Source: Longimicrobium sp. (GTDB lineage: Bacteria; Gemmatimonadota; Gemmatimonadetes; Longimicrobiales; Longimicrobiaceae). From it: 51,971 nucleotides of DNA. The notes beneath the pieces were generated by a model. It worked only from the letters and a program-made list of their open reading frames with translations, was not told where the DNA came from and did no database searches. The stretch is from assembly GCA_036389795.1 (NCBI GenBank), contig DASVWD010000228.1, forward strand, positions 1 through 51,971, given 5' to 3'. The translations under genes were made by a program, and so were the position numbers. Shown piece by piece: positions 23,886-34,620 of this stretch (the stretch's first letter is position 1; every line of letters starts with the position of its first letter).

Positions 23886-24028
23886 CCGGTCTGCATCACC
23901 GTCCTCCACCAATCAGGATTAAACCTGCGCTGTTCTCCGCTGACTCCGCTGCTCTGCGTGAGGCATTCCGAATCTAGATCCTGAGCGAAAGCCGATGCAA
24001 AAAAGCGCGAGACCGCACCCGCGCGATC

Positions 24029-24062
24029 TCGCACTTCGCACCTCGCACTTCGCACTTGCCGT
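24029..24062. repeat. GCACTTC tandem tract (family A, copy 11)
   Basis: CGCACTTCGCACCTCGCACT-type units end in TTGCCG, one base before the TGA stop of the Nudix gene (24063-24065). Confidence 0.8.
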
Positions 24063-24530
24063 TCACGCCGCCGGCACCTCCGCGCGCTTCGCCAGGAACG
24101 CCTCCGCGCGCTCCAGCACCGCGCGCTTGCCGGGGAAGCGCAGCAGCCGCAGGGCCTCGTCGAAGGTGGCCCAGCGGAAGTCCTCGGCCTCGTGGCTGAT
24201 GGTGACGGCGTCGGTGAAGGCCTCGGCGACGAAGTAGACCACGCGCTTGACGATGAGGGTGCGCGCCTCGGCCCGCCCCTGGGTGAAGACGTAGCGCTCC
24301 TCGTCGCGGAAGCCTTCGAGCACGCGGTAGTCCCCGACCCTGAGCCCCGCCTCCTCGCGCAGCTCGCGCTCGGCCGCGACCTCGTCGGTCTCCCCCGCTT
24401 CCACCCCGCCCTTCGGAAACTCCCAGATCGGCCGCCGCGTGAGCGCCGAGCGGACGAGCAGGTACCGCCGCTCGCCGTCGCGGGCGTGGTACAGCACGAT
24501 CCCCGCGGCTGTCTGTGAAACCCTCCTCAT
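24063..24530 (-). CDS. Nudix hydrolase
   Basis: 155 residues. A complete Nudix box, GVEAGETDEVAAERELREEA followed by GL, lies at about 43-64, matching GX5EX7REUXEEXGU with the metal-binding glutamates. It cleaves nucleoside diphosphate-linked compounds; the WEFPKG context resembles NUDT2/Ap4A or dinucleoside polyphosphate hydrolases of the bis(5'-nucleosyl)-tetraphosphatase group. GGAGGG precedes the ATG. Substrate is inferred only at family level. Confidence 0.92.
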   Translation of the reverse strand: MRRVSQTAAGIVLYHARDGERRYLLVRSALTRRPIWEFPKGGVEAGETDEVAAERELREEAGLRVGDYRVLEGFRDEERYVFTQGRAEARTLIVKRVVYFVAEAFTDAVTISHEAEDFRWATFDEALRLLRFPGKRAVLERAEAFLAKRAEVPAA

Positions 24531-24669
24531 CCACCCTCCGGCGGCAGGCGAGCGGAAACGGCTTGCGCGGCAAATCTGCTACGCGAATCGCTGGCAGGCA
24601 ACGGGCATCCAACTTGCCCCGCGCCTCTCAGGCCGTGAAGCACGTCCGTCCACCCTCTCGCCCGCATCC

Positions 24670-26037
24670 ATGGAGCCGGAGACCCGCCTCGACCCGCGCG
24701 GCGGCGGGGACGAGCGCCCGCTCGGCGAGCTGCTCCGCTCGCTCGGCGCCGACGCGGCCGCGCTGGTGCGCCAGGAGATCGCGCTGGCCCGCGCCGAGGT
24801 GGGCCGCGGCGCCCGCGCGCTGGCCGGGAGCGCGGGGAAGATCGCCGCCGGGGCCGTCGCCGGCTCCGTCGGCGCGCTGGTGCTGGTGGCGGCGCTGGTC
24901 GCCGGCCTGGGCGAGCTGATGGGAGGGCGCTACTGGCTCGCGGCGCTCCTGGTCGGCGCCGCGCTCCTGGCGGCCGGCGGCCTCCTGGTCGTGGGCGGCG
25001 CCAGGAGCGCCCGCCGGGCCTCGCTCGCGCCCGGGGAGACGCTGGAGACGCTGCGCGAGACGGGCGACTGGGCCCGGGGCGAGGCCTCCGGCCTGCGCGC
25101 CGCGCTCGCCGCCGGGGGAGCGCGGGGCGGCGGGAACGGCGGCGTCCGGCGCCTGGCGCCTGGCATCCGCCGGGAGCGTGCCGATCACACGCCTCGAACG
25201 GCCCCTGAGCGCGACGACGGATCGCCCCCGCTCTCGCTGCCGCTGTGGAAGCGGGTGTGGACGGAGCTCAAGCGCGACGACATCCCCGGCCAAGCCGCGA
25301 AGGTGGCCTACTACTTCTTCCTCTCCCTCCCGCCGCTGCTGATGGCCGCGTTCGGGTTGGCGGGGATGTTCGGCGGCGACGCCACGGCCGACTGGCTCAC
25401 CCGGCAACTCCGCGGCAACCTCCCCGGCGAGGCGAGCGGCCTGGTGCAGGGCTTCGTGGACGAGGTGGTGCGCAGCGAGCACCCGGGCCTCTTCTCGCTG
25501 GGCCTGCTGCTGGCGCTCTGGTCGGGCTCCAGCGTGTTCGCCGCGTTGGAAGACGCGCTGAACGCCGCCTACGGGATCACGGAGAAGCGCGGCTTCGCGC
25601 AGAAGCGGCTGGTGACGCTGGGGACGCTGCTCGCCGTGGGCGTCCTCTTCACCGCCGGCAGCGCCGCGCTCCTGGCCGGGCCCGCCCTCTCCCGCGCGCT
25701 GGGGCTCGGCGCCGCCGGCGAGCTGGCGTGGAGCGTCGCGCAGTGGCCGCTGGCGTTCGCGCTGGTGGTGGGCGCGTTCTGGGTGATCTACTACGTGCTC
25801 CCCAACCGCGACCAGCGCCGCTGCAAGGGCGTGCTGCTGAAGAGCGCGGCCGTGGCCGCGGGGCTCTGGGTGCTGGCCACGCTCGCCTTCCGGCTCTACG
25901 TCGGCAACTTCGGCTCGTACAGCAAGACGTACGGCCTGCTGGGCGCCGTCATCGTGCTCCTGCTGTGGATGTACTACACCTCGCTGGTGATCCTCCTGGG
26001 CGGCGAGATCAGCTCCGAGATGGAGCGCACGGCGTGA
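24670..26037 (+). CDS. Fusion of holin-like (Phage_holin_3_6) and YihY/BrkB membrane domains
   Basis: 455 residues. The N-terminal part (about 15-115) resembles the Phage_holin_3_6 family: amphipathic LLRSLGADAAALVRQEIALA, then two glycine-rich membrane helices. A charged disordered linker covers about 115-190. The C-terminal part (about 192-452) is a YihY/UPF0761 domain with six membrane helices, including AKVAYYFFLSLPPLLMAAFG, YYVLPNRDQRRCKG and GSYSKTYGLLGAVIVLLLWM. The two families usually occur as separate, sometimes neighbouring, genes. The fusion was read without a break in frame. Transport or envelope function is unknown; older RNase BN naming for YihY is not supported. Confidence 0.82.
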   Translation: MEPETRLDPRGGGDERPLGELLRSLGADAAALVRQEIALARAEVGRGARALAGSAGKIAAGAVAGSVGALVLVAALVAGLGELMGGRYWLAALLVGAALLAAGGLLVVGGARSARRASLAPGETLETLRETGDWARGEASGLRAALAAGGARGGGNGGVRRLAPGIRRERADHTPRTAPERDDGSPPLSLPLWKRVWTELKRDDIPGQAAKVAYYFFLSLPPLLMAAFGLAGMFGGDATADWLTRQLRGNLPGEASGLVQGFVDEVVRSEHPGLFSLGLLLALWSGSSVFAALEDALNAAYGITEKRGFAQKRLVTLGTLLAVGVLFTAGSAALLAGPALSRALGLGAAGELAWSVAQWPLAFALVVGAFWVIYYVLPNRDQRRCKGVLLKSAAVAAGLWVLATLAFRLYVGNFGSYSKTYGLLGAVIVLLLWMYYTSLVILLGGEISSEMERTA

Positions 26038-26057
26038 CATCACGTCCGTAAGTGACG

Positions 26058-26128
26058 TTCTCACGCAGAGTGGGGCGGGATCAGCGGAGAATCCTCTCCG
26101 TCACCTCCGTCGACTCCGTGCGAGGCCA
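26058..26128. repeat. Hairpin-like CACGCAGAGT...CTCCGTGCGAGG element (family B)
   Basis: TCTCACGCAGAGTGGGGCGG and TCAGCGGAGAATCCTCTCCGTCAC-type arms are a diverged relative of the hairpin at 11153-11209. It follows the YihY-fusion stop and may serve as its terminator. Confidence 0.5.
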
Positions 26129-26171
26129 GCCGTGTTTCGGACCCGGCAGACGCCGCTCTCGTGGGCGGAGG

Positions 26172-26200
26172 TTGCGGTAGCGCGGCGGATCCAGTATTTT
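26172..26200 (+). promoter_or_regulatory. Sigma70-type promoter of the hybrid kinase gene
   Basis: TTGCGG (26172-26177), 17 bases, TATTTT (26195-26200), about 47 bases before the GTG start. Confidence 0.6.
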
Positions 26201-26246
26201 CGCCTTCCACTCTCCCCTCTCGTTTCCTCCCGGCTTTTTCTCTCCC

Positions 26247-29060
<2,814 letters not shown>

Positions 29061-29066
29061 TCCCGC

Positions 29067-29489
29067 TCACCCCGCGGCCGCCGGCGCGCCGGACAGGAAC
29101 GCCTCGGGCTCGACCGCCGTGCCCGGGAAGGCGGCCAGCAGCGCCGGCAGCGTGGTGACCAGCGGCACGTCGAGGGCCCGCGCCAGCCAGACGAACTCGC
29201 ACAGCTCGGCCGGGCACCCCGACTCGACCACCAGCCGGAGCACCACCTTCCCCGACGACTCCACGTCGCTCGTGTGCAGGGCCGAGGCGGCGATCCCCTC
29301 CAGCTTCACCGCCTCGTCCAGCGGCAGCCGGCCGGCGCGCACCAGCGCGGCCACGACGTCGCGGAAGCGCGCCCGCCACACGCGCGGCATGGCCCAGCGG
29401 GGCTCGCGGGCGCGCAGGCGCCGCGCGAGCGCGGGGTCCAGCCCCGGGACGCAGAGCCCCGCCATCAGGTCGGAGTCGACGACGATCAC
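29067..29489 (-). CDS. Degenerate PIN-domain (VapC-like) protein
   Basis: 140 residues with the overall VapC pattern (MIVVDSDL, a W-R-x-x-F-R-x-V block, an SGC-A---CEFV block, PLVTT and a final AFP). Only Asp5 of the four acidic catalytic residues is clear. WRARFRDV has Arg where Glu is usual, CPAELCEFV lacks the usual Asp, and VPLVTTLPALL has Leu in place of Asp. It is therefore probably inactive as an RNase, though still paired with an antitoxin gene that overlaps it by ATGA. It could bind RNA or act as a corepressor. Confidence 0.7.
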   Translation of the reverse strand: MIVVDSDLMAGLCVPGLDPALARRLRAREPRWAMPRVWRARFRDVVAALVRAGRLPLDEAVKLEGIAASALHTSDVESSGKVVLRLVVESGCPAELCEFVWLARALDVPLVTTLPALLAAFPGTAVEPEAFLSGAPAAAG

Positions 29490-29674
29490 GCGTCCTCCGC
29501 CAGGACGAGCGCGGCGCCCGGGTCGGCGATCCCCCTGAGCCTTCCGCGCGAGCTGGTGAGGCCGTTCAGCAGGAGCAGCACCGCCGCGGTGCGCAGGCTG
29601 GTGCGGCTGACGCTGGCGAACTCCTCGAGCTCTTCGAGCAGGTCTTCGGGGACGTCGGGGACGGTCAGGGTCAT
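29486..29674 (-). CDS. Small antitoxin, ribbon-helix-helix-like
   Basis: 62 residues starting at ATG 29674. An MTLTVPDVPEDL strand is followed by two helices (EELEEFASVSRTSLRTAAVL), the layout of FitA/CopG-type antitoxins. It overlaps the PIN gene by 4 bases. A strong promoter and an inverted repeat precede it, consistent with autorepression. Confidence 0.7.
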   Translation of the reverse strand: MTLTVPDVPEDLLEELEEFASVSRTSLRTAAVLLLLNGLTSSRGRLRGIADPGAALVLAEDA

Positions 29675-29694
29675 GGCTCGGCTCCGTGTGCAGG

Positions 29695-29748
29695 GTACAC
29701 CGAACAGAATTCGAAGAATAGTGTACGCTGTGGACGAACCGAAGTCAA
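29695..29748 (-). promoter_or_regulatory. Promoter and operator of the antitoxin-PIN pair
   Basis: On the minus strand, TTGACT (29743-29748), 17 bases, TACACT (29720-29725). GTACAC (29695-29700) and GTGTAC (29721-29726) form an inverted repeat that overlaps the -10 box, with GAATTC at its centre. This is a typical antitoxin operator position. Confidence 0.65.
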
Positions 29749-29812
29749 GACTCCAGGCAGGGCCGCTAAGGAGCGGCACGAAGAGAGGGCGAGGCCGAGC
29801 CCGCGGGGAGCT

Positions 29813-30487
29813 TCAGCCCGGGGCGGCGTAGCCGAAGGTGCGCTCCATGGCGCGCACGACGGCGTCTTCCACCTCGCGCATGGGGACGGGGCGGCCGAGC
29901 TCTTCCGCGATCGAGCCCACGCCGTGGTCGCGGATGCCGCAGGGGACGATGGCGCCGAAGAAGGAGAGGTCGGTTTCGACGTTCAGCGCGAAGCCGTGGC
30001 TGGTGATCCACCCCGACGAGACGCGCACCCCGATGGCGGCGAGCTTGCGGTCGGCCACCCACACGCCGGTGAGCCCCTCCTTGCGCCCGCCCTCCAGCCC
30101 GTACTCGGCCAGGACGGCGATGAGCACCTCCTCCAGGTCGCGCAGGTAGCGGTGCAGGTCGCAGCGGTCGGGCTTGAGGTCGAGGATCGGGTAGCCGACG
30201 AGCTGGCCGGGGCCGTGGTAGGTGACGTCGCCGCCGCGCCCGGTCTCGAACAGCTCGATCCCGCGCCGGGCGCGCTGCTCGGGGGTAACCAGCACGTTCT
30301 CGGCGTGGGCGCCGCTGCCCAGCGTGATCACGTGCGGGTGCTGCTGCAGCAGCAGCGTGTCGGGCGCCTCGCCCGCGCGCCGGCGCCGCACCAGGTCTTC
30401 CTGGACGGCCAGCGCCTCGCCGTAGGGGACGAGCCCCAGGCGGCGGACTTCGAGGGGGCGGCGGTCGGTGACGGTCTCGATCGACAT
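29813..30487 (-). CDS. lipB: Octanoyl-[acyl-carrier-protein]:protein octanoyltransferase
   Basis: Transfers octanoate from ACP to the lipoyl domains of oxoacid dehydrogenases, the first step of lipoate synthesis. 224 residues with GRGGDVTYHGPGQLVGYPI near 83-101, catalytic Lys148 (DRKLAAIG) and Cys183 (VPCGI), all typical. It lies downstream of the E2 gene, whose lipoyl domain is its substrate, with a GC hairpin between (30560-30593). ATG 30487 is the start best supported by homology; an in-frame codon further upstream is possible. Confidence 0.95.
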   Translation of the reverse strand: MSIETVTDRRPLEVRRLGLVPYGEALAVQEDLVRRRRAGEAPDTLLLQQHPHVITLGSGAHAENVLVTPEQRARRGIELFETGRGGDVTYHGPGQLVGYPILDLKPDRCDLHRYLRDLEEVLIAVLAEYGLEGGRKEGLTGVWVADRKLAAIGVRVSSGWITSHGFALNVETDLSFFGAIVPCGIRDHGVGSIAEELGRPVPMREVEDAVVRAMERTFGYAAPG

Positions 30488-30559
30488 GCTCCACGCCTTC
30501 GCGTTTCCCTGCACCGGCTCGTCGCGCATCTCGCTTACACCCGATCCGCGACGTGGCTC

Positions 30560-30593
30560 CGGGAGGCCGGCGGTCGATGCCGGGCCTCCCGGA
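30560..30593. terminator. GC hairpin between the E2 gene and lipB
   Basis: CCGGGAGGCC pairs with GGCCTCCCGG around a 13-14 base loop. There is no T-run, so it may be an mRNA-stabilising or partial terminator rather than a full stop. Confidence 0.45.
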
Positions 30594-30614
30594 TTCCTGT
30601 CGGACGATCCCGCG

Positions 30615-32081
30615 TCAGGCCTGCTCGGGGAAGGTCTCCAGGAGCTGCTTGACGCGCGCCAGGAACTGGTCGCCGTCGGCGCCGTTGACCAGGCGGTGGT
30701 CGTAGCCGAGCGAGAGGTAGCCCCGCTTGCGCGGCACAATGGCGTGGCTGCCGTACTCGTCGGTGACCACGGCGGGGCGCATCTCCACGCCGCCCACGCC
30801 CAGGATGGCCACCTGCGGCTGGCTGATGATCGGGAAGCCGATGGTGGTGCCGAAGATCCCCGGGTTGGTGATGGTGAAGGTGCCGCCCTGCACCTCTTCG
30901 GGCTTGAGCTGCTTGTTGCGCGCGCGGGTGGCGATGTCGTTCACCCGCTTGGCGAGGCCCACCAGCGACAGCTCGTCGGCGTTCCTGACGACGGGGACGA
31001 TGAGGCCGTTCTCCAGCGCCACCGCGATCCCCAGGTTCACGTCGGCGCGGTAGATGATCTCGTTCGTCGAGAGCGAGGCGTTGAGCTTCGGGTGCTCGCG
31101 CAGCGCCCGCGCCACCGCCCAGGCGATGAAGTGGGTGTAGGTGATCTTGACGCCCTGCTCCTCCCACACGCGCCGGTTCTTGGCGCGCACCTGGTCGACG
31201 CGGGAGTAGTCGACCTCGAAGTACGAGTGCACGTGCGCGGAGATGCGCCGCGACAGCACCATGTTCTGCGCGATGAGCTGCGTCATGCGGCTCATCGGCT
31301 CCACGCGGTCGTTGGGCCCCGCGGCCACCGCCGGGTGCTCGGCGTGGGTGTGGAACTCCTCCCACGGGAAGCCCTCGCCCTCGTACGCGGGGCGCGCGGG
31401 GGCGGCGGGGCGCCCGGCGGGCGGCGGCGCGGCCGTGGTCCCCGCGCCGGCGGCGGCCGGGGCGGCCTTCCGCTCCTCGACGTAGCGGAGGATGTCTTCC
31501 TTGGTGACGCGGCCCGCGCGGCCGGTCCCCTGCACCGCCGAGATCTCGACGCCGTGCTCCGCGGCGATCTTGCGCACCAGCGGCGTGGAGCGGGTGCGCA
31601 GCCGCTCCTCGGCCGTCTGCGGCCCGCCGTTGGGCGACGCGTCGGACGAGGAGGCGCCGGCGCCGACGGTGGCCGGCGCGGGCGGGGCCGATGCGGTCGA
31701 CGCGGCGGCCGTGGCCGGGGCGGACGCGGCGGTGGGCGCGGGGGCCTCGGCCTGGCCGACGGCGGCCTCGGGGACCTGCGTCTGCTTCTCGCCGGGGACG
31801 CCGGACGACGGCGCGGCCCCGGCGGTCGCCGCGGCGCCGGCCTCGGTCTCGATGCGGGCGACGATGGTGCCCACCTCGACCGTGGTGCCCTCCTGCACCA
31901 GGATCTCGGCCAGGACGCCGCCCACGGGCGAGGGGATCTCGGCGTCGACCTTGTCGGTGGAGATCTCCAGGATCGGCTCGTCGCGCTGGACGGCGTCTCC
32001 GACCTTCTTGATCCACCGGGAGACGGTGCCCTCGGCGATCGACTCGCCCATCTGCGGCATCGGTACGTCTACACGGGCCAT
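30615..32081 (-). CDS. Dihydrolipoamide acyltransferase (E2) of a branched-chain-type 2-oxoacid dehydrogenase
   Basis: 488 residues. N-terminal lipoyl domain with Lys44 in STDKVDAE, a long Ala/Pro linker, a peripheral subunit-binding domain (TPLVRKIAAEHGVEISAVQG, about 173-205) and the catalytic acyltransferase domain. The active-site block reads YDHRLVNGADGDQF: the usual HxxxDG is HxxxNG, with Asn replacing the catalytic-site Asp. It follows the E1-beta gene after a 114-base gap filled by a hairpin repeat. It transfers acyl groups to CoA; branched-chain substrates are inferred from the E1 subunits. Confidence 0.93.
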   Translation of the reverse strand: MARVDVPMPQMGESIAEGTVSRWIKKVGDAVQRDEPILEISTDKVDAEIPSPVGGVLAEILVQEGTTVEVGTIVARIETEAGAAATAGAAPSSGVPGEKQTQVPEAAVGQAEAPAPTAASAPATAAASTASAPPAPATVGAGASSSDASPNGGPQTAEERLRTRSTPLVRKIAAEHGVEISAVQGTGRAGRVTKEDILRYVEERKAAPAAAGAGTTAAPPPAGRPAAPARPAYEGEGFPWEEFHTHAEHPAVAAGPNDRVEPMSRMTQLIAQNMVLSRRISAHVHSYFEVDYSRVDQVRAKNRRVWEEQGVKITYTHFIAWAVARALREHPKLNASLSTNEIIYRADVNLGIAVALENGLIVPVVRNADELSLVGLAKRVNDIATRARNKQLKPEEVQGGTFTITNPGIFGTTIGFPIISQPQVAILGVGGVEMRPAVVTDEYGSHAIVPRKRGYLSLGYDHRLVNGADGDQFLARVKQLLETFPEQA

Positions 32082-32109
32082 GATCGTAAGTCCGGGTTCC
32101 GGGAAAGTC

Positions 32110-32197
32110 CCAAGTGCTTAGTCCTTAGTGTTTTAGTGCTTAGTCCTTAGTGCGCTCCCGATCACTAACACACCAAGGACTAAGCACTAAATCACTA
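32110..32197. repeat. Inverted AGTGCTTAGTCCTT repeat between E1-beta and E2 genes (family A relative, copy 12)
   Basis: AAGTGCTTAGTCCTTAGTG occurs nearly twice in tandem (32110-32151). The inverse, CCAAGGACTAAGCACTAAAT, follows (32173-32192) and runs into the TAG stop of the E1-beta gene (32195-32197). It would form a long intercistronic hairpin. The sequence differs from the other tracts but the layout and stop-codon junction are the same. Confidence 0.85.
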
Positions 32198-33235
32198 GTA
32201 GTTCGCCAGGTGCCGCGCGGCCTTCACCACGTCCTCGGTCTGCGGCAGGAAGTAGTCCTCCAGCGGCGGCGAGTAGGGGATCGGGGCGTCGATGGCGGTC
32301 ACCCGCAGCACCGGCGCGTCGAGCCACTCGAACGCCTTCTCGTTCACCCGCATGGCGATCTCGCCCGCGATCCCGCCGGTGCGGGTGTCCTCGTGCACGA
32401 CCAGCAGGCGGTTGGTCTTCTTCACGCTCGCGACGATGGCGTCCTCGTCGAGCGGGAGGATCGTGCGCAGGTCGATGATCTCCACGTCCAGGCCGTCTTC
32501 CTTCTCCAGCACCTCGGCGGCCTCCTGGCTCTTGTGCACCATCGCCGCGTAGGTGACGATGGTGAGGTCCTTCCCCTCGCGGTGCGTGCGCGCCTTGCCG
32601 ATGGGGACCGTGTAGTCCTCGCTGGGGAGCACCTCGCGCAGCTGCGGGCGGCGGTAGAGCCACTTGTGCTCGAAGAAGAGCACCGGGTCGTCGTCGCGCA
32701 CGGCGGCCTTGATGAGACCCTTGGCGTCGCGCGCGGTGGAGGGGTAGACGATCTTGAGGCCCGGGGTGTGGAAGAAGGCCGCCTCGGGGTTCTGCGAGTG
32801 GAACGGCCCGCCCCGCACGAAGCCGCCCGAGGGGCCGCGGATCACCATGGGGCACGCGCCGGAGCCGCGGTAGCGCGAGGTCGCCACGTAGTTGGTGATC
32901 ATGTCGTAGGCGCAGGAGATGAAGTCGATGAACTGCATCTCCACCACCGGGCGCATCCCCATGTGCGCGGCCCCCGCGGCGGCGCCGGTGAAGCCGATCT
33001 CGCTGATGGGGGTGTCGACCACGCGCAGCTCGCCGAAGCGGTCCAGGAACCCCTCGGTGACCTTGAAGGCGCCGCCGTAGACGCCGATGTCCTCGCCCAT
33101 CAGGAACACGCGCTCGTCGCGCTCCATCTCTTCCCACAGCCCCTCGCGGATCGCCTCCAGCAGGGTGACGGGCTTCCCCTGCTCGGTGAGGCGCACGTGC
33201 TCGGGCTTCTCGGTGCTCAGCGTCGCGGTCGCCAT
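32195..33235 (-). CDS. 2-oxoacid dehydrogenase E1 component, beta subunit (branched-chain type)
   Basis: 346-residue transketolase-like beta subunit that pairs with the adjacent E1-alpha. Family blocks are VFLMGEDIGVYGGAFKVTEG, VVDTPISEIGFTGAAAGAA, MQFIDFISCAYDMITN, RGPSGGFVRGGPFHSQ, FEHKWLYRR and VHEDTRTGGIAGEIA. The start is ATG 33235, 8 bases after the E1-alpha stop. The stop codon TAG is joined to an inverted repeat. Substrate class is inferred from overall resemblance to BCKDH-beta rather than pyruvate dehydrogenase. Confidence 0.95.
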   Translation of the reverse strand: MATATLSTEKPEHVRLTEQGKPVTLLEAIREGLWEEMERDERVFLMGEDIGVYGGAFKVTEGFLDRFGELRVVDTPISEIGFTGAAAGAAHMGMRPVVEMQFIDFISCAYDMITNYVATSRYRGSGACPMVIRGPSGGFVRGGPFHSQNPEAAFFHTPGLKIVYPSTARDAKGLIKAAVRDDDPVLFFEHKWLYRRPQLREVLPSEDYTVPIGKARTHREGKDLTIVTYAAMVHKSQEAAEVLEKEDGLDVEIIDLRTILPLDEDAIVASVKKTNRLLVVHEDTRTGGIAGEIAMRVNEKAFEWLDAPVLRVTAIDAPIPYSPPLEDYFLPQTEDVVKAARHLANY

Positions 33236-33243
33236 CGGTTGAA

Positions 33244-34323
33244 TCAGGCCTTCGTGGGGTCGGGGGGGTCGTGGCGGAACCACGGCGCGCTCACGGGGCC
33301 GTCGCCGGTGACCTCGGTGCGCGCCTCGTCGGGCTCGGGGAGCGGCGACTTCTCCGCCTCGGCGATCACGGCGTCCAGCTCGCGGTCGATCTCGGCGTCG
33401 ATCGCGGCCAGCTCGGCGGTGCTCGCCCAGCGGTTCTGGGTGAGCGCGGCCACGTAGCGGTCGACGGGGTCGTTGGTGGTGGCCCAGTGCTCGACCTCGG
33501 AGGGGTCGACGTAGCTCTGCGAGTCGTGCTGCGCGTGGCCCTTGCGGCGGTACGTCATCACCTCCAGCAGGGTGACGCCGCCGCCGGAGCGGGCCCGGTC
33601 CACCGCGCGCTTCGCGGCTCCGTAGACGGCCAGCATGTCGTTGCCGTCCACCTGCTCGCCGGCGATGCCGTAGCCGGCCGCCTTGTCCACGAACGCCTTC
33701 GCGGCCGTCTGCAGCCGCGTGGGCGTCGAGTACGCCCAGCCGTTGTTCTCGACGACGACGACGAGGGGGCAGCGCTGCACGGCGGCGAAGTTGACGCCTT
33801 CGTGGAAGGCGCCGGTGGAGGTGGCGCCGTCGCCGATGTAGACCATGCCGACGCGGTCTTCCCCGCGCTGCTTGAAGGTGAGCGTGACGCCCGCCATCAC
33901 CGGCACCAGGTCGCCCAGCGGCGAGATCTGGCCGATGAAGCCGCGCTCGAAGTCGGTGAAGTGGATGTTGAGCTCCTTGCCGCGCGCGGGACTGTCGCCC
34001 TTGGCCATGTACTGGCGCACCACCTCGCCCGGCGTGGCCCCGATGGTGAGCATGGAGCCCAGGTTGCGGATGAGGGGGCTCAGCACGTCGCCGGTGCCGT
34101 CGGCGCGGCGGCGGAGCGCGTAGGCGCTGGCCACCGACTCGCCCTCCTGCCCCAGCGAGCGGAAGAGGCCGCCCACGACCTTGCTCTGGCGGAAGAGCGT
34201 CTCGAGCTTCTCCTCCAGCGCGCGGGTGAGCCGCACCAGGCGGTACATCTCCAGCAGCTGCTCGCGCGTGAGCCCGTGGGGGATCGCGGCGGCGGCGCGC
34301 TTCGTCGTGGTTCGGTTCGCCAT
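33244..34323 (-). CDS. 2-oxoacid dehydrogenase E1 component, alpha subunit (branched-chain type)
   Basis: 359 residues, thiamine diphosphate-dependent decarboxylase subunit. The ThDP motif runs from GDG (about 164-166, GDGATSTGAFHEGVNFA) to NN (193-194, VVVVENNGWAYSTP). The phosphorylation-loop-like YRRKGHAQHD block and LGQEGESVA are typical of BCKDH-alpha. First gene of the leftward set E1-alpha, E1-beta, E2, lipB, with a promoter about 60 bases upstream. No strong Shine-Dalgarno sequence. Product acyl groups go to E2; E3 is not in the window. Confidence 0.95.
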   Translation of the reverse strand: MANRTTTKRAAAAIPHGLTREQLLEMYRLVRLTRALEEKLETLFRQSKVVGGLFRSLGQEGESVASAYALRRRADGTGDVLSPLIRNLGSMLTIGATPGEVVRQYMAKGDSPARGKELNIHFTDFERGFIGQISPLGDLVPVMAGVTLTFKQRGEDRVGMVYIGDGATSTGAFHEGVNFAAVQRCPLVVVVENNGWAYSTPTRLQTAAKAFVDKAAGYGIAGEQVDGNDMLAVYGAAKRAVDRARSGGGVTLLEVMTYRRKGHAQHDSQSYVDPSEVEHWATTNDPVDRYVAALTQNRWASTAELAAIDAEIDRELDAVIAEAEKSPLPEPDEARTEVTGDGPVSAPWFRHDPPDPTKA

Positions 34324-34382
34324 GCGTGGGGTGGCGGATGCGTCGGGCTCCCGCGCGGGGACGGCCCGCGGGGAAGCGCGAC

Positions 34383-34411
34383 AACTTGGCTGCCGCGCCG
34401 GCCCCAGTCAA
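34383..34411 (-). promoter_or_regulatory. Probable promoter of the oxoacid dehydrogenase operon
   Basis: On the minus strand, TTGACT (34406-34411), 17 bases, CAAGTT (34383-34388). The -10 is weaker than at other promoters in the window. Confidence 0.5.
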
Positions 34412-34500
34412 CCCGGCGCGCGGCGAAACCCCGCCCCCGCAGTCGCTTGCGGGAGCGGAACCGTCGGCCGGGACGATTCGACTGCACGGACTGCACCGCG

Positions 34501-34574
34501 GGCCCTCACCCGGCGGGGCCCTCACCCGGCGCCGCTACCGCGTCGCCACCCTCTCCCAACTTCGGGAGAGGGTA
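34501..34574. repeat. Module B only of the family C repeat (copy 5)
   Basis: GGCCCTCACCCGGCG occurs twice, followed by CCACCCTCTCCCAACTTCGGGAGAGGGT, the hairpin of module B, without module A. Shows that the modules occur independently. Confidence 0.75.
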
Positions 34575-34620
34575 CTTTGCGGGGATTGGTGCCAGGGGCC
34601 AGGATCGGCGCGGGGAAAGG

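Noticed and set aside
24670-26037. RNase BN annotation for the YihY domain
   Set aside because: Historic naming; YihY is a membrane protein family without nuclease motifs.
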